Source of the DNA: Thunnus maccoyii
Taxonomy: Eukaryota > Chordata > Actinopteri > Scombriformes > Scombridae
DNA: 64,000 bases
Direction: 5' to 3'
Assembly (NCBI RefSeq): GCF_910596095.1
Contig: NC_056540.1
Location: 17,758,501-17,822,500, forward strand
A program made the position numbers and the translations under genes. Numbering within the stretch: the stretch's first letter is position 1; every line of letters starts with the position of its first letter. The notes below the pieces were generated by a model. It had not been told where the DNA came from. It was given only the letters and a program-made list of their open reading frames with translations, and did no database searches. Shown piece after piece: positions 1 to 12,600 of the stretch.

Positions 1-497
1 ATGAGATGCAGTGTTATACAGTAGATTAAACTTCCCTGTTGTATATGACATAGCTGAAATGACTTCCACGACAACCAGCATTAAACTACTTCCTGAACTT
101 TATGTGCATCAGTAAATCAGTAATAAAACATTGACAAGGGCTCCTCAGAGAGCATAATAAATGATTTTGATGCTTCAAGTTATTTGCTGATAGTATGTCT
201 GTACTTCAACTCAAGTAAGATTTTGTATTACCACTACTTTTAGTTAGGTAAAGGGTCTGAGTACATCTTCCAACACTGGTCTCTTTGGTGATGTTTTCAT
301 GAAAACTCATGTTTTGAGAATCTCACGAGACTTATCTGAATACAGAAGTGTGACTGAAGATGGCTGCTGGCAGATGATGTTAGTGACGGGTGTGTTTAGC
401 ATATCAGATCAGAAAGAGATGCATCAGACGGAATTGATATCACTATGGTTGGAAACGTCTCAGAAACACCTCACATACATATCTCACTCTTGTCGCT
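1..497. other. 3' flank of the leftmost gene
   Basis: This AT-rich stretch holds no convincing coding sequence. The 76-codon open frame at 299-529 on the plus strand overlaps the last exon of the minus-strand gene and has no family resemblance. If the three-exon model is right, this region is its 3' UTR and downstream DNA. Confidence 0.4.
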
Positions 498-1717
498 TTA
501 AGGCTCAGAGACGAATGAACGAAACCTGAGTGTGAGAAGTTTTAGCTTGTGTCATGCTGACTACACTTCTAGTTTGTGTGTGTGTTTTTTTTTAAATACA
601 TTTTTAAGATAGTTGTTGGTTGATTACCTGATATGCCCATCACTGGTCTGTTCCTCTGAGTGTGCAGGAGGAGCTTCACTGGTCGCACTGCTGTCCAGTG
701 AAGGGAAGATACTTTCTCCGTCCTTATTTGATGTATTGATCAGATTTTCTGATGTCTGAGGTGAACTCTGTGAAGCACAAAAATTATTAAATCTTCTCAA
801 GTTGCAACTTAACATCAAGATGTTTTATTTTCTAATTCTGACAAATCAAATCGAAACATACAACTCACTTCAATTCCTTGCACTCCCTCCTCTTTTCCTC
901 TTTTGCCAAAACTCCCCGGCCTCTCTCTCCATCTCTCCTTGATCTTCTGAGTCCATCTCCTTGTTTTATTGTCAGATGATCGCTGTTTTCTTCTGGACGA
1001 GCTGTTGGCTGTTGTCGTCTGGACAATCTGCGTGTCTTTACTTTGTGCCGAAGCTCCAATTCCTCCATTTCCCACATGCAACACTTTATTCTCTTGACCT
1101 CCTGTGTTAAGATCTGCACCCTTCAAGGACCACAAATAGACTCTGGGTGTAAACCCCTGCTCCTGATTCTGTCCTGTGGTTGTGACAGCATCTTTATTAC
1201 CAGCTATGCTGCCAAAACTCCCCGTTTCCCCTTGTATCTCACCATCGGTCCTCTCAAAGGAAGTGATATCAGCATCCTTAAGTGATTTGGCAGGAAACAA
1301 CTGCCCTGTTCCTGTGTGGGTGATCCCAGGCAATGTGGCCTGTCCGAACACCCTGTTCTCACCCTTGTCAGTGTTGTCTTTGTGGGAGGGGAAGGAAACA
1401 AGACCACTGTCCAGTTCACAGCTGTGACCTGGCTGTTGTCTTTCCCTGTCTTTGAAGCCAAAATTACTGTCCGCAGCAGAGATCCCAAAGCTTTTTGTGG
1501 GGATACCATTTGCACCGAACACATTTATAGGACTGTTATTTACTTTCTGGAAGTTGGCGGCTCCTCTCTCTCCATTTTTACCCAGTGTGGGAGCAGATGT
1601 GACAGGTACAGGTGTGTGCAGGCATGCCTGGCTCTCTCTTCCTGGCTGGAGCTTCAGTCTCTGCAGCATGGACTGCAGCAAGGCCTGATTGTCTTTCGGA
1701 TTGTGTGACTGAGACAT
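498..1717 (-). CDS. Uncharacterised 338-aa protein with scattered FG dipeptides
   Basis: I do not recognise this gene. The model has three coding exons on the minus strand: 1717-869, 767-628 and 525-498. Splice sites are GT-AG and the lengths 849+140+28 total 1017 nt in one frame, ending in TAA. I chose the ATG at 1717 because an acceptor-like AG lies just upstream (about 1738). An in-frame ATG at 1777 is the alternative and would add 20 residues. The protein begins MSQSHNPKDNQALLQSM, a short predicted helix. A long polar Gly/Ser/Thr/Gln-rich stretch follows, with about six FG dipeptides (NVFG, KSFG, NFGF, RVFG, GSFG twice). A basic segment (RRKQR, RRWTQKIKERWRERP) and an acidic Ser-rich end complete it. 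There is no signal peptide or membrane segment, so the protein looks mostly disordered. The 28-nt last exon is the weakest part. Nothing in the sequence gives a function. Confidence 0.55.
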
Positions 1718-1777
1718 CGAGGAACAGAACTGCTGCGTATCAAATGCAGAAGTCACAGAAAAGCATTTCACAGTCAA

Positions 1778-3989
1778 TGTAAAGGATAAAACATTCTACA
1801 CAGTCCTACGTGATGTGACAGCAGAAACGAGCTGTGTGTGAATCACGTCACCCCTTTGTCCAACTTGTGTTGCTAAATAGACTCCTGTGATGGTTGTTTT
1901 CCTCTTTTGTCATGTTCCAGTCTTTTTCCATGATCTCCATAACAGTTTCTCACCTCGAATATCAAGGCAGATCCATTTTAAAGTTCGCCTTCCTCAGCTA
2001 CGATAGTAATTCCACTTTTTTTTCAGTTTAAGTTGCTTCTCCTCACAGATGCCTTGCCACCATACTGCTTCCACTCTTTCATGATCCTCAGTTGTTGCAG
2101 CAGAAATCTCTCTCTCTTACTGTGTCTCTGTCTTTCACCAGACGTCCATAGTTTCTGTTCACAAAAGCTGTTTTAGTCACACCTCTTCTCCAACAGGCAT
2201 TTCTATCAGCAGTGACAGGAGGAGAGACGGAGTGCAGCAGCAGCAGCGTTCCTCATATCTTACACACTGAAGCAGACCAACGAGAAAGACCAGTGAGGTA
2301 AGATAATTGTGTACTGACAGTGACTCTCGCTCTGTGTCTCCCTGCCCATCTTTCTATTTGCCCTGCCTTCCTTGCTATTTGTCTGCCTGGCTCCCTCGCT
2401 CACATATGTGCACACACACCCTCTTTCTTCCCACTGTAACCCTTGAGTAGTAATTACAGGGTATTTTTGAGAGCAGCTGCTATTTATGTGTTTCAAGAAT
2501 GAAGAAATAAGAAGATGCCTGCAATGACCTTTGGAGTAACACATTTTATATTACATAAAAGAGCACTACTGTCTTCTTTGGTTAGATAAAACTGTCAAAA
2601 GTTTTTACTGTTGTGGGAGGAATAAAATATGAGAGATTTTATTTTAGCTTCAGTGTGGTAACACAACACAAAATCACCCAACATGATACAATACTGGAAA
2701 GTAATCTGTTGAATACTACTTTTTCCTGAAAATATTATTTTTTCATTCATATTTTTATTGATATTTGTTGATGGTATACCACCAACTAGAGGTATTATAT
2801 AACCTACCACTGTCTTGTACAATGTTCAGCATACAAAATGAGGCTTTTCATCATTCAAAGTCCCGAGCACAATCTAACTAAAGGATTTAAATGTGTTATT
2901 CAAACAGTAGAAGTTGTCCTGTTGGACACAAGATGTGTCCTACTTCACTGTAAAGTCCATTCTCAGTGTTTGTGCACTGGAGGCTTCAAGTTTCAACATC
3001 ACTCTTGTGTGAGTCGAATATTGGATGAAGATCAGATTCCAAAATAGTTGTGATGTTACAAATCATGCTCGTAGGGTACAACCCTTTAACACACAGAAAC
3101 TTGTCACTTTCAGTAGATAAAAACTCTGCACATACATCATTCTGCACAGTGAAACTCAAACATCCAACTGAAGGAGAAAGAAGAAAAACACATTTTGAGT
3201 AGAGGGGGTCTTTAACTATAATATAAAGTAACATGTCTTTTTTTTTACCGTTTAATATTTATGTCATCACTCTTCACTTCTTTGTACTATTTGTATCCTG
3301 TTTACTGTTCACAGAAACCGTTTCCTGTATATAGTTGTTCTTTGTCCTTATCGCTGAAGATTGGTGTGTGTAAGTACATTGAGAGTCACTAGACTGGAGT
3401 CAAATTCCTTGTATGCATAAACATACTTGGCCACTAAAGATAACTCTGATTCTGATAATTAAATATCTTAGTCCTCCACAATCCCATGCGGAATAAATTC
3501 AAGTGTAAAATGTTTCACATTTATATCTTTGGAATGAAGCCTATTGTTAATATCTCACCACAGTTTGTCCTCGATTAACATGCAGCTAGCTGTAAAATAA
3601 ATTAAACACTCAACAATACTGCAGCCAATTCTTTGTGAGGTTTTAACTCAGAAGCGCACTGCACATGCGTGTAGTAAAAACACGCCCCTCTAGAGTTCCT
3701 GACGCTCTGATTGGTCCACAGTGCGGAAGCGGGTTATGGCGGCGTAAACACATGCGTAAACAACAACGCCAAGATCAGCGCAAGATACCGCTTAGTGGAG
3801 TCGCTATCGGAAATAAAACTTTAAAATAAATAGATATATTTATAAAGGGAGCATGTTTTCGGCACGAGGAGGATTTCTGCTCGGTGTACCAACTGTTAAA
3901 ACTCCCGCGGTTCACTAGTTTCTGCTAACTTTTAGCCGTTGTTTGCTAACTTAACGGAAAAGTAGCAACTGTTGGTTAGTTTTGCAGTG
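1778..3989. other. Divergent intergenic region with one dispersed repeat and the rad9a promoter
   Basis: This region separates the minus-strand gene on the left from rad9a on the right. It holds one copy of a dispersed repeat (2909-3215). The segment just before rad9a (about 3650-3989) is richer in CpG. It has an inverted CCAAT box (ATTGG) at 3710-3714 and no clear TATA box, which fits a housekeeping promoter. I see no coding sequence. Confidence 0.5.
2909..3215. repeat. Dispersed repeat, copy 1 (pair with 26158-26495)
   Basis: This stretch aligns by eye, in the same orientation, to 26158-26495. Shared blocks include GTAAAGTCCATTCTCAGTGT, ACAAATCATGCTC, CATCATTCTGCACAGTGAA and CTCAAACATCCAACTG. 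Both copies end in a purine-rich AGAAGAAAAACA block followed by GAGTRGAGGGGG. Open reading frames in both copies share a VGCLSFTVQNDVCAEF peptide on the minus strand. That is a by-product of the repeat and not evidence of a protein. Confidence 0.8.
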
Positions 3990-6900
3990 ATGGACTGCGT
4001 CGTGACGGGTGGAAACGTGAAAGGTAGCAAACATCTCTTGTCTTTTCAGCACTGTCTTTATCTATAACATCAGTATAAGATATGAATTAGCTGTTGATAG
4101 TTATTATGTTGTGTGTGTGCGTGTGTGTGTGTCTGTCTACCGTTCAGTGCTGGCCAAAGCCATCCACTCCCTGTCCAGGATCGGTGATGAACTCTATGTT
4201 GAGCCTCAGGATGATGGGGTGAGCGTCTCTGATAAGGTTTTATACACCCTCCCGCACTTCTTCCTGCCATACGTGCTGTCTTGTTGCTTCCTGTTTGTGC
4301 GCACTATATGACTGATTTGGGTAATTTTCTCTCTTTCTCTCTCTCTCTCTCGCAGCTGGCCCTGCGGTCTGTGAACTCCTCTCGGTCGGCATATGCTTGC
4401 TTCCTGTTCGCACCACTCTTCTTCAGCAGGTGCAGTGTGTGATAGAGAGAGTATGAGCCAGTGAACATCACTTTTTTTGTCTGTCATTTCTAGGATCTAA
4501 CTTCCCCTCCCATTTTCTGTGCAGGTATACCATCCCCAGTGGGCACTCCTTCCGCTGCAAGATAGCAATAAGGGTGTGTTAAGAGAAAGAGATGAGCAAT
4601 AATCATTCTTATGGTGTATCCAGTTTATGTCTCATTCACAACATTTACATGGACAGTGTTACTTTTTTTTGTCTGATGTATTTCAAATCCCTGTCAGATG
4701 AGCGCAAGCTTTATCAACACCACCTGATCTTTCCAAAGGTGTTCTTTCAAACTCTTAACACCATTATTTACACAAAAGTTGATATTTTTTTAATTCAATA
4801 CAGAAAGATCCAGGAATTGGGAATATGTAATCTCTTTTCTTACATTTTCTCAGTTGGTTTGATCAAGTTTGCATTCCTGCTACCTCATGGAGAGGCAGAA
4901 GCTAGATGTTTTAACCATTCTTCCATTACTTCTTGCTCTCTGTTTCAACTTCTCTGACTCAATTGCAGCACGTCATATTAATTACAAAAGAATAATGGGT
5001 GATGGGAGGCACGCCCGGTGCAAGTGATGTAATGTAGCTGCTCATTGTGACAATGAATATACTAAAGATCAGCAACATCAAATATCAGCTTTTTTCAAAT
5101 AGCCATAGTTACTTCACAATCTTTCCATGAACCCTCTTGCAACTGTAGAGGTACCACCTTGGCTACAAGTACCACTGGTTGGGATTCACTGATCTGCAGT
5201 ATGTAATACAGTTTCTTTTAAAACTCTTCTCTTCATTTACCTTTTACATAATTTCAAAGCCGAGGCCGATTACTAAATGAACATCAAACTTTCTAAACTC
5301 AATTTCAGATGCTATCTTTTCCTGTCATGGTACAACCTTGTGGTTCACATGGTGTGAAATTTGCAAAACCTCAATGCTTCCTTGTTTTAACAGTCATACA
5401 TGGCAGTAATTTCACAGGGTAGAGCTTGTGTCAAAAAGGAGTTTTGCTGCCATATAAAAAAAAAAAACGTAATGCAAGTGGAAATGTATGGTTTCACGGT
5501 TAAGAGTGTCTAAAATGTCCTCAAATGTGACTTAAAATTATCTTTATTGGGTTATCAGATAATCGCAGTCTATATTAACATATTAATAGTCATTTCCTTG
5601 TGTATATATTCTTTCATTCTCTTCATATGTTCCTCTGTGTGTGAGTCAGAGTGTACAGGCAGTGTTCAGGTCACTGGCGACTCTGGAGAAGACGGTGGAA
5701 AAGTGTCACATCGTGCTGGACGAGCAGAAGGACCGTCTGACCTTCACCCTGCACTGCAAACATGGTATCACTGCGTCACTTCCTCAGCATCTGTTGACAG
5801 GAATGATTTCAAAAGGGTTACATCTCACTTTACACTTGACAGGTTTTTTTAATTCATTTTAGCACGTCAGGCATTAATTGCATTATAATCTACTTGTTTG
5901 TGTGTCATGTTTTCTCTTTAGGCCTCCTGAAGACACATAACCTGTCTTTCCAGGACAGTGAAAGCTTACAGGCAGTGTTTGATAAAGACAGCTGTGCCAA
6001 CATATTCAGAGCCCAGCCCAGGTCTGTTAAATCTTTCGATATTCTTTTATAAGAAAGTACTGACATCTGCCTTTTCCTTCTGTCGTGGACCGTCTGACAT
6101 CATCTCTGTAATATTTGCATTTGGTTTTCCAATTTCCTTGTAATCGGCACTGGAAGAAAATTGATTCTTAAGGTGGAAACAGATATATTTTTTTAGACTA
6201 CAGCTGGTTAATTACATGAATAAATCAATAAAATTTAGCAAATAAGGTGAAATCTTTTACAAAATGGACATTTTCTAGCTGCTAACTCACTCACTTTTTG
6301 TCTTCCCTTCCCTCTCAGGCTGCTGGTGGACACAGTCGTGCATTTCCCGCCATCTCTGGAAGAAGTGACCATGTCAGTGAACGACGAACGGATGTGGGTC
6401 AGGAACCATGTGGAGGAAGAAGCAGGTGACTCTGCTCAGCTCACCATGTCTGTATTTACAAATAAGCCAACATAGTCATTGAAATTCTTTAAATTATTAT
6501 TATTTCTTTCAAATCTTAAGAAATTTAGAATCAAAAACATCAACAAGGACCAGTAAACCAAAATTATTACAAAATAGAAGAAAAAAATAGATAGTGCTTG
6601 AGTGGTTTTAACTATATTTACTAATTCCTCAACTCAGAGTCAATTGCTGTTATTGACATTAATAAATATTACATAAAAAAGAAAAGATGAACATGAACCC
6701 TGCAGTTCCCTTGTGGTTTACGGCAGAGCAACAGATTTGTACTGTGCAGTCTTGGCTGTCGTTAGTCAATGTATCCTTATTCTCCAAGTTAATAGAAAAT
6801 GTGTCTTTGTAAGTGATCAGTGAAGAAAAAAAAAACAGTATTTTTGTTCCACGTTTGAAACTTTTTTGTCCTCAGCTGACTCTTGATTTTCATTCATTTT

Positions 6901-8995
6901 CTTTTCTTGTCTCTCTCTCTCAGAGCAGTCTAAGGGCATGATGACAGAACTGTGTCTGGCCTCTGACGAGTTTGACCATTTTGCCGTCAAAGCTCACAAC
7001 AGCATCACCTTCTGTCTGAAGGAGCTACGGGTGAGACAGAGGACAAAGGGGGGAGGAGGATTAGTGAAGAGGTAGTAGGTTGGAGAATTGACCAGAGAAG
7101 TCCTATGAGGGCAGTTAAACATGTGCTGTGGTTGATCTTTTTTTTTTTTTCTTGCATTGATTTACTCATCAGGCTTGCGAAGTGATTAATTATCATCTCT
7201 CCTGCAGGGTTTGTTAGTGTTTGCAGAGTCTACAGGTCTCCCTATTTCTATATACTTTGATGAGCCAGGCAGGTGAGCAAATTCACTTACAGCTGATGAT
7301 AATTGATCACTTGTTTCACCGCCGTGTATTGACATATACATTTTGTGTGTATGTCAGCCCTGTGGTGCTTTCAGTAACAGACAGTGTCCTGGAGGGGAAC
7401 TTTGTGCTGGCAACGCTTTCTGAAGATGCCAACCTCCGTAAAAACAGCACTAAAAGGTAACAAAACAAATAAGACTGAATGGTGTGGAAAAACATTCTGC
7501 GTACAAGTTGTCAATGAGTCTTAGAAAATGCCAGCAGTAGAACCAAATAAAACTATCCAAATGGCCTCTTCAGCTCAGCATCAGGCAGGAAATTCTCAGT
7601 GTTTATCTTGTAGAGATACTGCGCCCCCTGGTGGACAAGAACAACATTGAAGACAGCTGTTCAGAAGCTGCCATGTTGAGCATCTTTTCAGTAGGGAAGC
7701 AGTTGTCTACTCTGGAGATTCTAACTATTTGTTAAACTGTTGCAGTGATGAATAAAAATGAAAATGATTACCAACATTGACAGTGGCTTTGTGGCCCTCG
7801 AAAATGTATAATAGAAAGAAATCCTAGAGTGCAGTATGTGTGACACATTGGATATCGGTGGGGCTGGATTTTCAACATTGCCAAAATACCCCACATATCA
7901 AGAATGCATGACGCTGAATGTTCAAGTCTGCACTCCCACAGTCTGCAGTCAGAACTACACCTCTTTCAAACCATCGATCATCTGTGTCTATTCACCATGT
8001 CAGCTGGGCCACTCTAGAAAAAAGGGATGATACTTAGAGAATTAAAACCAATTGCTTCTTCATATAATAAAAGGATAAATGATGAAGATTCCCTGCTTGA
8101 TATCAGGAGTAAAAAAGCCATTCAGATTAACAGAGTAACTTCTCTTTATTTGGCATTTTCAGTATCATACTGCCAGGAAGAGACATTCCTCTTCCTCATT
8201 CATGTCATATTTCTAATTTCCACTCCTCAGTGTAAGCACACTGCCGCCGCCCCCTCCTGATGACTTCATGAATGACGACATAGACTCCTACCTCATCGCC
8301 ATGGATACCAGCATTGCGCCAGGCCCCTCTGCTTCTGGTCCACCCACACCCCCGTTAGCTGATTCCACATGTTTAAAACAGCCTGCTGCAGCCAACCATA
8401 GGACGAGGCTACACAGTGAAGAGGAGGAGGAAGATGAAACATCTGATACTGACAAACCGCCGTACAAGAAGGTCTGATTAAGCTTTCGCAGGAAGTCACA
8501 CAGTACGGGGGGGGGTTGGTTACCTAAAAACAAAGATCAAATTATATATTTTTATTTTTTATACTTAGAAAGGACTCAATTAAAAGGTTCAGGCAAAACA
8601 TATAAAAAGCTGGAAGAAAAACATGAACCTGAAAATGGGTTACAAGATGAACAACCGTCTAACTGCATGTGTCATTGTGGTATTTATTTGGCAGAATGAC
8701 AAATGGCAAAATACCACAATTACGAAAGATTGCAACTACGTAAAACAAGCATGAAACTCCCAACCTTTACTCAAACCATCATAACAATGAATTACAAAAG
8801 TTATTATCTGAACCACATCCTGATACACACAAAAGCAAGGCCCAATATTCTTATAATATTTTTTTGTCCTTTTCGCAGTTCTGTTCCTTGTTCTTCGGAT
8901 CGGTGCTTCCCCCGTCTTCTCAGATGACCACTCAGCCGCTAACGACCCAGGAAGTGCTCGCCAGTGACAGTGAGGATGACTCGCCAGTAGAGTGA
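3990..8995 (+). CDS. rad9a: Cell cycle checkpoint control protein RAD9A
   Basis: This is the Rad9 subunit of the nuclear 9-1-1 (Rad9-Hus1-Rad1) clamp, which is loaded at damaged DNA and recruits TopBP1 to activate ATR. Twelve coding exons: 3990-4023, 4148-4218, 4356-4429, 4525-4573, 5650-5764, 5922-6021, 6319-6425, 6924-7030, 7208-7272, 7358-7456, 8231-8471, 8879-8995. They sum to 1179 nt and 392 aa, close to the 391 aa of human RAD9A. The start [11 protein letters not shown] matches the family start. Recognisable blocks are [72 protein letters not shown] and [16 protein letters not shown]. Residues 1 to about 270 form the PCNA-like fold. The rest is the disordered phosphorylated tail, with [10 protein letters not shown] and a terminal [10 protein letters not shown] that fits the CK2-type TopBP1-binding site. 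No exon appears damaged. Confidence 0.97.
7621..7634 (-). promoter_or_regulatory. CTCF-like core motif in rad9a intron 10
   Basis: The plus strand reads GCGCCCCCTGGTGG. Its reverse complement CCACCAGGGGGCGC is a textbook CTCF core. The match is sequence-only, and the same string can also occur inside fish repeats. Confidence 0.45.
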
Positions 8996-9366
8996 CAGCG
9001 GACTGATGGATGACAGGAGAGAGACGGACTCACCTGAAAGTGGGCGCATGCGTGTGTGCACTTGTGAAAACTTTGACACCGTACTACCTGGAGTATTTGA
9101 AAACAGAAACCAACACCTTAAACCCTCATTTTCAAACCTCACTTATCGGCTTGTACTGTGGATTTTTTTTTTTTTTTTTTTTAACCTGGGTAACACAGTC
9201 TACAGTACAGAACAGGATTGCCACTGCTACTGTACTCCAACTTTTTATTGGACTATAATGTGAATGTTTAGATTATGTGAAACTGGACTTGAAGCGCTTT
9301 CTGTTTGTTTTTGTTCTGAGTCTTCAGTTTGTGATCAAGATGCAGCGAAAAAAAAAAGTTCCTTGA

Positions 9367-9372
9367 AATAAA
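9367..9372 (+). terminator. rad9a polyadenylation signal
   Basis: An AATAAA hexamer lies about 370 bp after the rad9a stop codon. It is the only canonical plus-strand signal before the convergent gene. Confidence 0.75.
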
Positions 9373-9413
9373 ACAAACATATTTTTCAAAATATGTAAAC
9401 ATCATTTAGTTTT

Positions 9414-9419
9414 TTTATT
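9414..9419 (-). terminator. tbc1d10 polyadenylation signal
   Basis: TTTATT on the plus strand is AATAAA on the minus strand, about 265 bp downstream of the tbc1d10 stop at 9684. A weaker ATTAAA lies at about 9535-9540 on the minus strand and could give a shorter UTR. Confidence 0.6.
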
Positions 9420-9683
9420 TACATGTCAAAAGGTTCAAGTATAACAAAGATTTAGGCTGAGAGAATCTCTGCTCAGATATGACAGATGGGTTCTGGAGGG
9501 ACGAGGTCTCGAGCGCACGGTTATAATAAAAGCTTTTAATAAGGTGCAGTGACTTTTTGACACATTTTGACATACAGTAAGGAATATACATACATCAGGA
9601 AGAATAGCACCTAATCAAAAGCTTAAACTATGACCGTGTGCTCCAAACCTCTTCCTTCCTGACCTATAACAAAGATATGTGTG

Positions 9684-12600
9684 TCAAAAGTAAGATTCAG
9701 CATAAGAAGCAGAATGTCTAAGTGTCTGTGAGCCAGTGTTTGCAGGCTGAGGTGCATCAGTGCCGCCTTTCTCTTTTTGCACCTGGAAACTTTTCCCCCT
9801 CGTCTGCGGTTTCTTCCTCTCTTTCTCCCTCTCCTTCTCCAGCTCTTTCTCTCTCTTCTTCCTCAACCTCTCCTCCTCTTTCTCCCTCCTTTCTTGCTCC
9901 CTCCGCCTCCTCCTCCTCTCCCTGGAGGTCAGCTTCTCCTCCTCTTCCTCGACCGGTTTCCCCGTCCCCGTTTGGTCACTGAAGTCCTGAATCAAGATTT
10001 TGGGGACTTGCATTTTGGGTGTCCCCTTTTCTTTGGTTTTTTTGGGCTGCTCTCCTCTCAGTCTGCGGAAGAGACCAAAACGTTTCGGGGGGTCTGGCTG
10101 CCCCGCTTCCTGTTGCGCTGCAGTTGCCTCAGTCACTTCTGTGGACGGAAGCGAAGTCACTTCTGAAGACACATCAGGGGCAGATGAGGTTGGGTTGGGA
10201 GAGTCCGTGTTTTTGACTTGGTCTGGCTGACTGGGGATAGATTGATTAGTTTTCTGCGGGGAGGTGAAGAGATCTTCAGAAAGCCGGCGTGCTAACCTGG
10301 ACCCACGGGAGCTGGACGACTTGCGGATGCGGAAATCACCAGAAGAGTGGCTGCTGGTACGCCCAGAGACTTGTGTCGTACCGCTGTCACTTGGCTCAGT
10401 CTGGTCTTTTGCAAGGTGAGAGTCATCTTTGTTTTGGACCTGTGGGTTGCTGTCGGTATGTGGATCGTCTGTTGGTGGAGAAGAAATGAAAACACAGTCC
10501 TCTCCTGCTGTTTCTTCTTGAAGATCTGTACTTTTCTCTTCCTCTACAGGACCCATCGTGACTTGGCTCTTTGGTTGTTCAGGTGCAGGCTGCACAACAG
10601 CACTTATTTGGACTAAACTCTCCTTCCCATCAGGCTCAGCGGTGAGGTTCAGGCCTGGCTGTGTTGAAGTCTCCTCCTCCTCTGCAGGTGCTGTGGAGTC
10701 TGAAGTCTCCACGTTTGTCTCTGTTGGCATTTCTTCTACTTGTGTTTGATCACAAATACTTGTGTCATTGTCAACCTGTGCCTCTGATGGTACAGTCAAA
10801 ATAATTTCTTCTTTATCCTGCGCAGGTTCAGATCCTGTTGTATCGCTTTCTTTCTCTGAACTTTGAGCGAATGCTTCACTCGTCAGTGTCACTGTCTCAT
10901 CTGCAACTGGTATCTCTGCTTCAGTCTCTGTATCTGCTGCCACGTCGGTGTCTTCTTCATCATGGATGCATTCAGGTGGAGGCGGTGTAATTGTTTCTTT
11001 CTCTGTGTTCGTCTCACTGGGAGGAAGCGTATCGTGTTGTTCTGAATTTGTCTCTATATCAGCCTCAAATTGGTCCTGTGTGTCTTCCTTCTCTTGAGGC
11101 TGTGCCACCACATCAATTTCTGTCTCCGTTTGGGTGTGGGGCTCTTCTTTCATATCTATTTCTGTTAATGACTCACTTCTGTGGTATTTAACTTCAAATG
11201 CACCACCCTGTGAGCTTTTGTCTGTCTCTGTGTCTTGCTGTTGCGTTTCTGTCTCTAATGTTTGATCTGGGTTTGTGACAGTATGAACTTCGACATCACC
11301 GTCTTCCTCTGAGAACACCGTTGTCTCTGGTTTTGTTTGTAGCTCAGCCTCTACTTTTACTTCTGCGACTGCGTCCACCTGTGTCTGTTGCACATTTTCA
11401 GTTTCTGTCCTCTCCTCGGGTTTCACATCAACCTCTGTCCTCAGTTCCACCTGCACCTCCACCTCTTTGTGTCTATCTGCATCTTTCTGTACCTCGGTCT
11501 GATTTTCCTCCACAGCAGCTGTATGTTCACTTTCTGTCACCTGTTCTTCCGTCTCTTCCTTTGTGTCTTTGCCCTCAGTTTCCTGATGTGGGACTTGTGA
11601 TTGGATGTTAGAGTCCAACTCCTCCACATGTTCAGAGGTTTGTTCAGCTGGCTGAGGAACATTTTCAACAAACTGAGCTTCTGCTGGACTTTGGGTTGTT
11701 TCTGTCTCCACGGTTGTGTCTTCTTCTGCTGAGGTTACTGTCTGTTCAGATAGCAACGTCCTTTGTTGGCTTTCCTCCTTTTCCATTTGTTCATCCTGTG
11801 GTTTAACAGGCTCTTTTTCTGTCTCTTCTACATGTTGTGTTGGTATGTTTTGGCTTTCCTCCATCTTTTTGGGGACCTCGAACAGTTCTTTCTGTTCAGT
11901 TTGTCCCGTCAGTTCCGGCTCGCTCTGTTTTTCATGTTCCTCTGAAACAACGTCGTCCTCCTCCTGAACGCCCTGCACCTTCTTAAAATTTAAGTCAGTC
12001 CAGCTTCCCCAGTCCTCCTTTGCTCCCATTGAAAGATGCCTCACAACTTTACCACCCCCTGCCCATTCGTTACCCTTCCCCCCTTTCCTCCACTTCTTGT
12101 GAAGGAGCGAAGGAGACAGCGAGAGGGTGGAGGCCGAGCGAGCCAGAGGGGCAGACAGGTTGCCTTTCTCTCTCTCCTTCCTGTCGCGCTCCTCCTCGCT
12201 GTGTCGAGCCCTCTCCCACGCCATCCGGTATCCCTGGCAGCGACCTCGGGGGTCAAAGGTGGACGAGGGTCTGTCTTTTCTCCACTGTTGTAACGTCTTC
12301 TCTGTCTGCCTCTCCAGATCTCTGGCTGACAGCGTCACCGAGCACACCTGAGACGAGAAGAAAAAAAATTAAAAACACTGGTCTCATTATTGTTTTACTG
12401 TAATTTTCAGAATTTTAGATGATAAACAGTCTTACAGTTGAACAGTATTACCTCATAATTTATGTAGTATTATACATTAAACACATAAAAATGTAATAAA
12501 TCAATAGCTCAGTATGGAAATAATACAAACTGAAGTTATTCACTTTTATGCAATACTTTAAGACTTATTTGCACTGCTGTAAGCTCAAAAAAGGAAAAAC

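Noticed and set aside
9722-11967. Many plus-strand open frames opposite the tbc1d10 last exon
   Set aside because: They are antisense shadows of the Glu-rich low-complexity exon, rich in Ser/Leu/Phe, with no family resemblance.
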